A stretch of 64,000 nucleotides of DNA from Calycina herbarum. Its lineage: Eukaryota > Ascomycota > Leotiomycetes > Helotiales > Pezizellaceae. How positions within the stretch are numbered: position 1 is the stretch's first letter; each line of letters opens with the position of its first letter. The notes beneath the pieces are model-generated. The model had not been told where the DNA came from and made no database searches. It saw nothing but the letters and a program-made list of their open reading frames with translations. The stretch lies in the NCBI GenBank assembly GCA_001414485.1, contig LLEY01000010.1, forward strand, positions 124,001 through 188,000, read 5' to 3'. Both the position numbers and the translations under genes were made by a program. Below are positions 32,072 to 43,022 of this stretch, in pieces.

Positions 32072-33897
32072 ACGTATTTCCCGGGTGAGCCGATCACCCG
32101 GGTGAGCCGATCACTAAAACGCGATAACACTACAACTTTAAATATATTACAACAACACTATTAAAAAACCTCTAGCTACTTATATTAATCGATTCCTAAG
32201 GTGCCTCGCATATACGAGCATTATGTCCAACCTGATTACATAAACCACAACGTCGCCGCTTGCCTTCTAAGCGCTGGCGCTGTATATTATTACTACCCTC
32301 TTCCTGCTGAGTTTGAATACTTTGAACAATTTCCTCGCCTTCCTTAACTGTAAGACTTCCACCTTGGTAAATGCGCCTCTTTCGCTTTCTCTCCCTTCTC
32401 TTTTTAAGCTGATTTGCCTCTTGTAGTGTCTTAATTTCAGCTCTTATAAGAGTAGCTCCGTATATCATAATTTGAGCTCCCTTAGCAAGCTGATTAAATG
32501 CCTCGTTGATTAATGTCGGAGAGCTATCTTGGTGTTGTATAATACGGTTTTAAGATATGTAGTCTGGAATCCAAGCTCTATTGCGTTCTGTGGCGTCTTT
32601 GGGGTCCAGTTTAGCTCGTTTATAGGGGGTGGAGTTGGTGTCTTTAGCCTTAGATCAAGGTGAGAAAGCACGTTCTCAGGATTATACGGAACTAAGCTAG
32701 TTGCTCGGAATCCACTCTTAATATTCTGCTCTATAAATGCAGCTTTGAATGCCTCTTTAAATGTAGGAAGGAACTCAAGCTTAGTAATATGCTAGATTCT
32801 AACTCGAACGAGATTCTCAATCTGCTTACCGTACAATGCCTTTAGAGGGCTAAAATAGCCAACGTTAAGAGGCTAAAGGATGTAAGATGAGTGTAGTAGC
32901 ATATAGAGAGTAATAATATTATTATCCTAACAGTATTGCTGAAATTAAACTGAAATATGTGACTCGTGGCTATTAAGAACAAGGAGTCTATATCGCCTAA
33001 CTATACGACCTTTTATATGTTTATTAAAGTGCTAAATCTACTTAAATCTAATCTCGTTTGTTGTCTATCTATTCTTACTTAGCGTAATTACCTAATCTTG
33101 TGGGAGACCTGACTCTTCGTACTAAGCTAAGAGGTGGTGCTGTCCCTTGAAAATGATGAACAGAGGAAGTGTCTAACTATACGAGTTTATGCCTTGTATA
33201 ATCGAAACCTACTCCCTATTTCCTAGCTGAGTAGTCTTTAGACGATTCCTTAACTCTGAGCTTGTAACAACTTTAGCAGTTGTAATAACCCCTATAAGAA
33301 ACCTAGCTTTGTCGAAGTTATATATGTCCTCCTCTATAACCCTATATTTGGTAATTGTATTTCGTATAAGCCTAAACCAGTCTCTAAGAACTATAGGGTC
33401 TTCGTACTAAGCTCTTTTATAATCGTACTTGCGGCTGAATTTCGTTTTGATCTCTGTACAGCGTTTAATAAAGGTAGAAGTCTAATTCTTGCCTACTGGA
33501 GGCGCGTCGCGTTTAGAGAGAAGAAGGTCTGCTATTTCTTAAACAGCTACTGGCCGAGGTGGGAATCTACGCGAGTCTAGGTCGAGAATATATCGTACAA
33601 TAGCTCACTCTTCTTCAGAGGTAAGTCTTTAAGCATTAGAAGGAGTATCGCGTCGCAAAGGGATTCCGTGTATTCGGTCGTAGAGGGTTGTATAAGGCAT
33701 GTTGTAGGCTTTAACACAAGCTCGTATACTCTTAAAATGACCTAAATTAAAGGCTTAGACAGCTAAAAGAATACGACCCTCTTTATTAGAGGGTTGGGCT
33801 TGATTGAGTAGTGGCATTTTAATTTTAAGTTAAGTGTCGCGTTTTGGTGTTTTAGTAATCGGCTTACCCGGGTGATCGGCTCACCCGGGAAATACGT
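32072..33897 (-). mobile_element. Fot/pogo-type DNA transposon, full length but decayed
   Basis: The 1826-bp element has near-perfect terminal inverted repeats beginning ACGTATTTCCCGGGTGAGCC, about 40 bp each, with an internal CCCGGGTGAGCCGATCA duplication. It is flanked by a TA dinucleotide on both sides (32070-32071 and 33898-33899), the target duplication of Tc1/mariner-superfamily elements. Length, TIRs and the transposase remnant inside match fungal Fot/pogo elements. The interior is AT-rich with many stops. Complete ends argue that this copy moved here by transposition before it decayed. Confidence 0.92.
32196..33817 (-). pseudogene. Fot/pogo transposase pseudogene
   Basis: Reading from an ATG at 33817 (MPLLNQAQPSNKEGR), the N-terminus carries a psq-type helix-turn-helix (FKSIRACVKAYNMPYTTLYD), as in CENP-B/pogo transposases. 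A segment YNFDKARFLIGV corresponds to the first catalytic-Asp motif of the DDE_1 domain. The last 90 codons (32196-32468) are intact and end in a CCHC-like knuckle, RCGLCNQVGHNARIC, typical of Fot-family C-termini. In between, stops such as TAA for CAA and TGA for CGA break the frame, and the total length is not a multiple of three. The stops are consistent with C-to-T change of the RIP kind. It cannot encode an active enzyme. Confidence 0.88.
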
Positions 33898-34909
33898 TAA
33901 CTAGATTATTTATATAAATATTAGGTCTCTCGTCTTATAACTGAAAGAAAGACAGAGATAATTTTCGTCCTAAGTAGGTCTATATAATTAAAGTGTTCAA
34001 GAAGTAGTAGAGTAACAGAGTAAATTATATCAAGAGTAGTCCTTGTCTTCTTAATATAGTATAAAGCCAGTTAATAATCGTCTGATATTTAACCGATTGC
34101 TTTGATTATTCGAGAATGTTTAGAGTAATTAAGTTAATCATATAAAATATCAGCTCTCTTTAGCTAATGATCTGAAAACCTAATAAGTAGAAGTTATTAA
34201 TTAGAGTAGATTTCATGTTTTCAGTCTATTAAGTTATAATAAGTAATCTCTTTATAGTATTATTTGGATTTTCAACTCTTATCAAAACTTATTAACTTCA
34301 AAGTTTTTAATAAAAACATGTTGTTTATGTTAGGATAACTACAAATAATTAATACAGAAACTAAGAGGCTAACTCTAGGCTTATACTAGTATACTATATA
34401 GATTAAGCTCGGAATTTTAAAGAGAGGAATGTGTAAGTGAACGGTATGCGCTACAAGAAGGCAACAGACTATTAGCTTCTATCTTTCCCAGGGAATGAAA
34501 ATAAATATAATAAAAGGAGATAACTTTGCAGCAGATAAGAGCGTCTTGTGAAACTAGATGGTAAGAAAGAGTGTTCAAAAAAGACCTTACGATTAGAAGA
34601 CCCAGAATTGAATACGCTGTAGGGACCTCTCAGGGAATAGTTTACATGCGGAGAAGCGCTCTATACTAGTCCAAAAGTGGTTAGAGCACGCGCCGGTACA
34701 CGCTAGCAGAGAGCAGACATACCTCTACACACTTTCCATCCTGATCCTTTTCTCAACTTTTCAACAACATGATACTTCCTTCCCTCTTTTCCGCCCAATT
34801 CACTGTCTCTCGAGCCTAAGCGAGATCAGTTAGGTTACATCATTCACTGTCAAAAATTCCCACCTTTCCTCTTTCAAAAACCTCAACCTCGTCAACATCA
34901 CCTTCTTAA
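33898..34909. other. AT-rich spacer right of the transposon
   Basis: AT-rich, no gene. It contains a copy of the dispersed TTCGAGAAYGTTTAGA core at 34105-34132. 34.45-34.9 kb has rising GC and pyrimidine-rich stretches, probably the promoter and leader of the next gene. An ATG at 34769 opens only a 16-codon frame. Confidence 0.5.
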
Positions 34910-35847
34910 AAAAATCTGATACCAGCAACCTCATTTCTTCTTCGAACTTTCACCAACCAAAAACACGAGCTCATTCATCTAATTCATCATGTTATTGACA
35001 CTGGAACAATCGCGCTCCACTACCCACCAGCCACCGGCCCCGATGGAAAAATCACTTACTTCCCAGCATTCATCGAGCATTTCGGAAATCAAAGAATCCC
35101 CTATGAACACTTCTCCCTCCTCCAGCGACAAAGCCCAGCAGAAGGTCTCGGATTCTCCAATCCTGGGAAGAATAGAGAATTTGACGCTTTCTTCCACTAC
35201 AAATACATTAGTTTCTGCAAGGAAACCGATGCTAACAATAAATTTCGAGGAATCATTGTTGGAAGAAAGACGAAGGAAGTCGAATGGGTTAGACTTCTTG
35301 TGAAGTTTTTCGAGAAGTTTGATGAGGAGAAGATGTCTCAATGCATTGGGAAGGAAGAGGGATTCGGGGGTTATAAGGGAAGGGGACTTGGATATTTGAG
35401 ACCTGAGGGAAGTAAGGATTGGGGGTTGGCTACCACAATTGAGGAGGTTCGGGAAGCGAAGAAGAAGCTTTTCCGTAATAAGGTCTTTGAAGTATGTTCG
35501 TTATTTCTTTTTCCCCTACGATGAAATTTTGTCTTTCTATGTGCTAATGAAAACTTGCTAGATCAAAGATGACGCAGCTATGGCCTACTGGGAGGAATTC
35601 AGCAAAAAGCACCCAACAGCCGAGGTTGTTGGTTTTGTAAGTTTTGTGTATTCAATTTCATGAGAGTTACTTACTGATTGGTATCAAGTCGTATGAACTA
35701 GAACGAGAGAGAGAGCAGAACCAACCAAATGCCGACGAAATGGAGGGTGTTGAAATGAGTGGTGGTGTTCAGAATGACTTGATGGTTCTTGGGGGCCAAC
35801 ATCAGCAAGATGATGAAGGCATGAGCCTCGTGTTAAGAACTCGATAG
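34910..35847 (+). CDS. Unrecognised gene, start codon not found, three exons
   Basis: Open frame from just after a stop at 34907 to a donor at 35492; exon 2 is 35562-35636 and exon 3 is 35719-35847. All junctions are GT/AG and phase 0. The frame has strong C-ending codon bias and domain-like sequence (TGTIALHYPPATGPDGKITY, FFHYKYISFCKETDANNKF, LATTIEEVREAKKKLFRNKV, YWEEFSKKHPTAEVVGF) and an acidic Gln-rich C-terminus. There is no ATG in this frame before the middle of exon 1 (EEKMSQC), so a 5' exon is probably missing from my model or the start is lost. ATG 34989 opens a different frame (MLLTLEQSRSTT, 104 codons). A truncated, diverged copy of the end of exon 1 lies at 57320-57409. Function unknown; no signal or membrane segment seen. 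Confidence 0.55.
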
Positions 35848-36726
35848 GCACAATGCAAAATGGAGAGTGTCTCGAGACGACGGTCACAGCATTTAAGGGC
35901 GCTTCGCGACATAGCTCCCCAAAAGACACTGCTAGAAAATGAACAATGGAAAGCAAAAACGAGTTCACATCGAGGCAATCATATGATTTAACGGATCTTT
36001 CATTTGACTGACAATCCCAGAGCCCTACCTATGCACATGAGTTTTGATACCCCTCCCACTCACACGCCCAGAAAAGGAACTCTCCCATCAACCAATCAAC
36101 CGTTGAAAAATCAAAATAAACATCTTCTCTCATCCACTTCATCCATCCGCTTCTCTCAACTCGAGTCGGAGCTTTAAAGCTACCGTGTCCTCGTTATTTT
36201 TCTTTTGGCCCATAGCTCCAACCTTCATCAACGTGAAGTGTCGGTAGGCAAGAAGAAAAACCAAAAGTAGCCACCAATATACTTGATATGCGACTGTGAC
36301 CACTCATTCATCGTAATCCTTTCCATCGTCGCTGGAGAAGCAAGGAGCCTTCAAAGCTACCATGTCTCGAAAACTCTCAATAGAAAAAAACTAAAATATC
36401 TTAAGACCACTGCGGGGGAAAAGGGGGGTGAAGAAAAAAAAAACATCGAACGCCTGTGAATGTGCCGGGGGGTGTGTGTTGGTGGTTGACATAAATGAAA
36501 ATACATGACGGTGAATCTTTTCGCTAATCGTTGGTCACATTCAAAGGAATCGGAAATCGGCATTTTGCTGGGGTTCGGGGCCATGAAAGGGCACGAGGGT
36601 GGTATTTTGGGGGGTGGTGAATCCGCGGTAACGTACTCATCAATCTGTATTAGAAAGGTGTATGTGGTGCAGACCAAAGGAAGAGCTCAATAAGAGCAAG
36701 AGAATACGAGTATGCTGTTAAGCAAT
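35848..36726. other. Convergent intergenic space
   Basis: This separates the unrecognised gene (+) from importin alpha (-) and should hold both 3' UTRs. A T-rich/A-rich stretch near 36385-36450 includes a run of about ten A and short G runs. No coding signal is seen. Confidence 0.55.
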
Positions 36727-38714
36727 CTACATATCCATCGAATCACCACCATTGTTGGCAAAGTTGAAACCAGCTCCGCTTGGTGCAGTGTTTTTACCGA
36801 AACCAAAGGCCTCGTTTCCGGCATTTGGCTGATCAGCTCCATCGGCCTCTTCTTCATCAGAAAAGTACTTCTCAATCATGTTGTAGGCCTTCATGTAAAT
36901 CTCCTCGTTTGAATTGGTCTGGCAATCGTGGATCTTTTCCATGCCTTGGCATTCTTCGATGAAAAGAGCATATCGGTTGATACTTTCCTGACCTTCACCA
37001 GCTGCATCCTTGTCCATCTCTCCGACCTTCAAGATGTTTTCAAGACCGTCAAGGGCGACTTGGATGATCTTGTTATCAGGGCAAGAAAGAAGATCACACA
37101 GTGGCTTGATGCATCCTTGGGTAACCAAGAATCGGATTTGTTCTGGCTTTTGAAGACCACCTGAAGTGGCGTTTGAGATAGCCCAGCAAGCTTCCTTTCG
37201 GGTCTTCAAGTCACCATTGGAAAGGAGGTGAATGAGAGGTGGGATGATGTTGGCGTCAATGACAGCCTGGATCTGGGTTGAATTGCCGGCAGTGACGTTG
37301 GAAATGGTCCAGCAAGCTTCCTTGCGAATGCCATCCTTTCCGGAGCTGAGAAGAGATAGAAGGGCAGGGAGGGCACCACAGTTGATGATGACTTGAGTTT
37401 GGACATCGTCTCCAGTGACAATGTTACCGACCGATCGAAGGGCAGGGGTTTGGACGGATGTGGAAGCGTGGGTAAGGAGCTCTACGAGGCGACGAGGAAT
37501 TCCAGCTTCAATGACAGCTTGGATCTTGTCATTGGCACCATCTGAAAGATATGAGATAGCCCAGCAAGCATCAATCAAAACCTCGTCGTCAAGAGAATAG
37601 ACAAGCTTGGCCAAAACTGGTAAGGCGGGCAAAATCTGCTGACCATATGAGCTTTTTTAACATACAATGAAAGAGAGATTATTTGCTTACGGTATTCCAA
37701 TCGGGTTGTGGGGTCTTGCCACGACAAAAGTTGCTGAGGGTCCATGTTGCGTTGCGGAGCATGCTCAATTTACGGCTGTCACCCAAAAGGGCAAGGAGTG
37801 GCTTGAGAGCGCCACAGCTCAAAACATAATCTCGGCATGATGGGCTATCACCAGCAATGTTACCCAAAGCCCAAACAGCTTGCTCTCTAACATCAGGCTC
37901 GTGGCTACCAAGTAACTCGACAAATATTGGGACAGCTCCAGCCTCAATGACAACTTGTGTTTGTTGAGCAGACCCAGACGCAATATTTGTCAAGGCCCAG
38001 GCAGCTTCAAATTGAACGAGAGTATGTGGTGATCGGAGGAAGGTGACAAAACGACTGACAACTCCAGTCTTAATGACCTCTTCAATTGGTGGGTTTCGCT
38101 CCTTAGAAAGCAGCTTTCGGAACTTTGTGGTAGCTTGGATTTGGAGGTCGATTTGTTCGGAGAAGACGCCTTGGACCATTTGGGGGAGATCCTCGTTCAA
38201 CTAAGAAAGCGCAGCAATATTAGTATGTGCATCTTCAGGTAAAGAGAAATGTGTGATATTGCAGGGAAATGCTTGTGCTTCGCAGACGCTTTAAACAGTG
38301 GAGTCCAACGGCGGTCAACTCGCACAACCTGGCGAAAAACAGCTTTCGCTAGGAAGTACCCCACCAGGAAAAGTAAACAATGATGGCGGCACAACATTGG
38401 TACTCGAAAGGTCGCACACATCGCAATGTGGGCTTTTTTGTGCCGAGGAAGACTTAAGGGGATATGCGACCGCTTACCTGACTCTCTGTGGGCGCAGTAT
38501 CATCGTCGCTGTCAGGCTCTGCACCGAGGGAGGCACCCGGTCGAGATCCGTCAGCGCCGGCGATACCTCTTCGCTTTGCCAAGTTCTCCTCACGCTTTGC
38601 TTTGCGGATCTCGACTTGCTGCTCCTCGCGACGGCGTCGAAGCTCTTCAGGCTTGAAGGTGTTCTTGGCCTTGAACTGGGTGCGACGATGCTCTGGGATG
38701 TAACGGTCCGCCAT
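36727..38714 (-). CDS. srp1: Importin subunit alpha (karyopherin alpha)
   Basis: Adaptor that binds classical nuclear localisation signals and is carried through the pore by importin beta. Exons 38478-38714, 37691-38200 and 36727-37635, all phase 0, give 551 residues, normal for fungal orthologues. Residues 1-60 are the importin-beta-binding domain ([20 protein letters not shown]). About ten armadillo repeats follow, with the conserved W-x3-N positions of the NLS grooves ([67 protein letters not shown]). The acidic C-terminus ([15 protein letters not shown]) and Gly/Asn-rich end are typical of the family. The first intron is 277 nt, long for this window. The gene is divergent from POT1, with 441 bp between the two start codons. 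Confidence 0.97.
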
Positions 38715-39155
38715 GGTCGCGATATGGGATCTTGAGATGTGGATGGGTTCGATGAGGGATGTGGACTGTCGCTGACCAAAGACCAAATCCTGTTCGCGGT
38801 GTTGGAGAGGTTCGTGGTGGGGTTGTTTTGGGAGGAAGTGGGATCAACTCTCAAGCTCATGGAAACGCCGCTTTCAACGTACCGCACACGTGATCTCGCT
38901 AAGATATGACGCTAATGATTTGCTGACTCATCGTCGCGTCTTCCTTCAGCTGGCCCTTTCGAAGCGCGTCTTCTGAGGATATACTTGCAGACTCCAGATC
39001 AATTTAATTTCCTAGCAATCCAAAGTGCATTCTCTCTGCGTTTGTTACTTTCTGTTTGTAATTCTGCGTTGCCCTTCTTTGGGCATGCGTTCACTTTGCC
39101 AAAGAAAGTACAAGTGCTGCGATTAATCGAGAAACCACCCTGCCTGCACGCAATC
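38715..39155. promoter_or_regulatory. Shared divergent promoter, importin alpha / POT1
   Basis: These 441 bp lie between two start codons facing apart. The sequence has mixed GC and no clear TATA box for either gene, which fits housekeeping expression. An open frame upstream of the POT1 ATG runs back to 38985 without another ATG. Confidence 0.5.
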
Positions 39156-41396
39156 ATGGCAGCTTCTGGCGATAGCAAAGCGCCACCCCTTCCTCCCAAA
39201 TTCCACACCGTCGAGGATTCTTTCGGAGTCCCAGAAAAGAAGTTTGTCAATATCATTGGTATTGTCAAAGATTACCAACCCCCCTTCCAGACAGGGGGTG
39301 AGGGTATGAGCTTTGGGGACTATTTGGGCTGAAAGCATAGTTGCTAACTTGCATAACTAGACGCTAAATGTACCATTGAGTTGGTAGACCTCTCGGTCCA
39401 TGATCAAAATGGAATCAAGGTCAATTTCTTTACGCCCATGAGCCACATGCCCAAGTCAGTCTCAGTCGGTGATTTGATTGTATTGCGACAATTTAAGGTC
39501 AGTATTCTCGACAACGTTATTTCGAGTTTCTCTAAGGGCATTCAGGTCCAGCACAAGGGTGGCATCTCACTGCTAAGCAACTACTCGAGCGAATTTCATA
39601 TTCTCAAAGCCTCAGAAGTTCCATGTGGTCCTGTTGTATCTCTTGACAGCATTCACTGGGAAAAGATTGGAAAGCCTGGAAAGAAGGTTTTCAATCGTCC
39701 CAATGCCGAGGAGTTAGCTTACGCGGTTTGGATCCATGGCAAATGCGACATTTTGGAGCTTCCTTCAGAAGACGTCTTCATAAACAAAGCCCATCTAGCT
39801 TGTTACCAAAGAGAAGACAAGTTCAAGCTGCTGAAAGATGTACGACCCGATGCCCATAAACCATTTTACAACATTATCGGACAAGTTCTCAGAAAGCATA
39901 ACGATGGAAATGGCTGCCTCACAATACATTTTTCGGATTACACCCCCAACTCTCTTTTCTACAATCGGGTCAAGGGAGACTCGACCGATGGACCACAAGA
40001 TAGCCAGACTTGGGAAGGCCCCTGGGGCAAGATGAGCATGCAGATCTCCATGTTCGATCAGAATGCCGATTACATGACCGAGTTGGTTGATGTCAACAAC
40101 TGGGTATTACTCAAGAACGTGAAAATCGAAAGGCGGGCTTACGACTATCTCGAGGGAAGACTTCACACTGATGGCAGCAAAATCTTGGTTGAGCTTCTGA
40201 ATACTACAAAGGACTCGAACGTCGACGATCGTTTAAAGGATGCTCTGCGTCGGAAGTTGGAATACGTCCAAGCACAGAAGAAGTTGTTGGGTAAGAAAGA
40301 AGGGCTTGACAGCAAACGCAAAGCGGATGGCGATGAATCTGGAAAATCAAACAGCAAGAAACGTAGGTTGGAAAAGAGAGCTGCTGCGTTGAAAAGTGCT
40401 GCAGTGAAAGACGAGAAAATTCAGCAAAAGCTCAATCTCAATGAAAACAGTAAGTGAATTCCTCTACTATCTCAATGGATTCTGACAATCCACCCAGTAC
40501 GCTGCACTCATCCAGACCGGCCAGACGTGCCTTTTGCGGAGATATTGAAGCAGGCGATTCTTAAAGATTCTGACAACCAAATACATATCGCGCCTTTCAC
40601 GAACCGTAAATACAAAGCCCTCGTTCGAGTCGTCGATTATTTCCCTGAAAACCTCAAAGATTTTGCTCGTCAATATTCTGAAAAGGAAAGGGAGTTTGAA
40701 GCTCTTTCGGATTATAGTGGTGATGATGATGATGACGATGAGGACACAATTGCAAAGACGGATCCATGGGAATGGAGATTTGCTCTTCAGGTTGAAGACG
40801 CTGATAAGGAGCGCATGTGGTTGTTACTTGACAATATGTCCGCCCAAGGCCTCCTCAATATAGCGGCACTTGATCATGCAGATAAGTAAGCCTCCATTGA
40901 CCTATTGCTTTTGGTGCCCTCAACTAATTTTTGCAGTCTCCGAAAGAACGAAAGACTACTTCATACCCTCAAGGAGCAACTTTTCAGACTATGGGGTGAT
41001 CTAGAAGAGAATAAATCCGCCACTCTTTCCCCAGAAGAAGACATCCCACCTTCCACCATGGAGACCATGAGCTCCCTCCGTTCATCTCCCCTTTGCAAGC
41101 CTATCGGCCAACCAGATGCAGACGATAGCGATGACGATTTCACAGCCGCAGCCCCCAAGCCCCCAGTCCTCAAAGAGATCAGCCCAAACATCCGACAGCA
41201 GATTGACGAAAAAGCCACGAATAACGAAAAAGACGAGATCAAGCTGGATCTAAAGGCAAAGAATAAACCCTTCATGTGTTGTATCAGACAATACGGAATC
41301 AAAGTTGAGGAGGAGAACGCCAAAAAGGCTGATGCGGGGAATGGAGAACGATGGCAACGAATGTTTGGCCTTTTTGGTACTACGATTGTTGAATGA
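39156..41396 (+). CDS. pot1: Protection of telomeres protein 1 (POT1)
   Basis: Shelterin-type protein that binds single-stranded G-rich telomeric DNA and caps chromosome ends. Exons 39156-39303, 39361-40449, 40498-40885 and 40937-41396 (introns 48-57 nt) give 694 residues. The first OB fold (Telo_bind) spans about residues 20-165: VNIIGIVKDYQPPFQTGGED, then CTIELVDLSV, GDLIVLRQFKVSIL. A second OB-like region covers about 170-320 (KPFYNIIGQVLRKHNDGNGC, FNRVKGD-like loop, VNNWVLLKNVKIERR). A Lys-rich linker (KKRRLEKRAAALK) precedes the C-terminal domain (VRCTHPDRPDVPFAEIL), with an acidic DDDDDDED stretch. The C-terminus FGLFGTTIVE closes the domain. The start ATG gives MAASGDSKAPPLPPKFHTVE. 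It is nuclear and expected at telomeres; this locus itself shows no telomeric repeats. Confidence 0.95.
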
Positions 41397-41988
41397 ATGA
41401 CTGCATGGCGTTTTGGAGTTGGGTGAGTGTGAATAGATATCCAGTCAGGTTTTTTTGTTTTAGTGCTGGCGAATTTCGGGGTGGTCACGATTGGGATTGA
41501 CCAAGGAGGTCTAGGCATCTTTGAGATTACTACGTCAGTAATTAATGATTATCATGTCTATTCTTAAAGAGGTCGTTTAATTGTTCTGCGTACCTCGGCG
41601 CCAAATTTAACCGCCGTTCCAACTGAACCACATTGCCTTACTCTCCCTTCCCAATTCCATCTTAGGTAGTTGCAGAAGCAAGATTCCACTTCAAATTTCA
41701 TCATGCTAGATACCACGATTTTTGGTGAGTTTGACGGAATATATACAAACAATGTCTAAGATGTCCAACCCATCACAGCTCAACACACTTACAACATTCA
41801 GGTAGTCTATTGCAGTCAAAATTGTCAGAGAGTTTGATTACTCTAAATACTCTCGAATGATCAAATTAATTAGTTAAACATCGGATAATCGTAGACTAAT
41901 ATATCCAGGAGACAAGAATTAATGTTTATCCAATCAATCTAATTACTCTATCTATCTCGAATTATTCAATCAATTAACTATACTTGGG
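41397..41988. other. Spacer leading into a repeat island
   Basis: The first part is the 3' UTR of POT1. From about 41.8 kb the sequence is AT-rich repeat DNA: an inverted copy of the TTCGAGAAYGTTTAGA core at 41836-41861, then the left part of an older repeat (about 41930-41988) that is interrupted by the hAT-type element. Confidence 0.5.
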
Positions 41989-42404
41989 CAGCGTATTAAA
42001 TGAGTAGAGTAGAGTAGAGTAGTGCGGGCCGAGTCGGGCCGGTCCGGATAGGTGGAGTAGCGTCGGGGTGGCGTTTTAGGGCTTCCGGCGGCTTAAGCGA
42101 GATCTTCTTTCTACTCTGTCTACTACGTAACTTCTTTAATAATAGTCTTAATAGATTAGCTATTAATTATATAATTATAAAAAGAAGTTTTTATTATATA
42201 TAACTACTAATACTACTAATAATAAGCTTTATAAGCCTTATAAAGGCAAATATATAAATATTACTAAGACTACTTAAGACTACTCGAGTAGTCTCAAGTT
42301 ACTACTCTACTCTACTCATCCGACCCGCTACTCATACTCTACTCTACTACTCAAGAGTACTACTCGAGTAGTAGTGAGTAGTTGAGTAGTTTGTGTTCAC
42401 ACTG
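41989..42404. mobile_element. Non-autonomous hAT-type element (MITE)
   Basis: A 416-bp element bounded by CAGCGT at the left and ACACTG at the right (CAGTGT in inverse), matching the CAGnG terminal pattern of hAT transposons. It is flanked by a perfect 8-bp direct repeat, TACTTGGG, at 41981-41988 and 42405-42412, the duplication size of hAT insertion. The sub-terminal parts are filled with GAGTAG/CTACTC repeats in both orientations, plus a GC-rich GGGCCGAGTCGGGCC block on the left, as transposase-binding sub-terminal repeats would be. The interior is AT-rich and has no coding potential. It must be mobilised in trans, if at all. Confidence 0.88.
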
Positions 42405-42470
42405 TACTTGGGACGACGACCACTTTCTTCTCTCTTCTAGCTATAAGAGAGAACTAATTTTCATACAATT

Positions 42471-42653
42471 TGTGACAGTCCCAGTCACATACGCCTGGAT
42501 CACGTGCCGAGGCTCTGCCGAAGTCTCGCTTAGTGTACATAAATAGAGACAGAGCGTACCAACTCTTCTCTTCTCTCTTTAGTTTAGTTTTCTTCGAATA
42601 CAGGTACCATTCTGCAAGCATCTCTTTTGGTGCATTTGTAGAGGGCCGTCACA
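42471..42653. mobile_element. Solo LTR of a retrotransposon
   Basis: A 183-bp sequence starting TGTGACAG and ending CCGTCACA (inverted termini TGTGAC/GTCACA), flanked by the 5-bp direct repeat CAATT (42466-42470 and 42654-42658). This is the signature of LTR-retrotransposon integration followed by recombination between the LTRs. The interior has an ACATAAATAG promoter-like stretch near 42537 and a CT-rich zone, both usual in LTRs. No internal gag/pol sequence is present in the window. The superfamily (Ty3 or Ty1) cannot be told from an LTR alone. Confidence 0.85.
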
Positions 42654-42809
42654 CAATTAACTCAATTACTCTATCTATTCTAATAACCTAATTAATTAAC
42701 TATATATAGGACGAGACTATCTCTTTCTCTGTTCAAGTCGTGAGAGCTGTTATATTAGACAATCCAGAATCTAGATTTATAGGTGACTAAAAAAGTAAAG
42801 CGGCACTAT

Positions 42810-43022
42810 TCCTAGGTAACCCAGAAATAGCCGGAAATAGTAAGTGATTGAATTCCTATGTAACCAAGAAAATGAATTCAAGTGCTATTCCCAGGTAAAC
42901 CATATCTAGCTAGTGGTTATCAACAGGTAACCAAGAAGTAGGCCACTATGTTATCTCCAGGTAACCCGCAAATTGTATCAAAGGCTATCGGTAGGTCACC
43001 TAAAAATAGATAGCTACATACT
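42810..43022 (+). repeat. Degenerate minisatellite
   Basis: About six diverged units, each opening with AGGTAACC-like sequence followed by CAGAAATAG-like sequence, start near 42812, 42860, 42894, 42926, 42959 and 42991, with spacing of roughly 32-48 bp. No reading frame is maintained. Confidence 0.6.

Noticed and set aside
34989..35303. The 104-codon ATG frame as the real protein of the 35-kb gene
   Set aside because: The other frame has stronger codon bias, domain-like sequence, consistent splice phases into exons 2 and 3, and a related copy at 57 kb.
42001..42400. GAGTAG/CTACTC arrays as a CRISPR-like or satellite array
   Set aside because: They have no constant spacer length and sit inside an element with hAT ends and an 8-bp duplication, so they are sub-terminal repeats.
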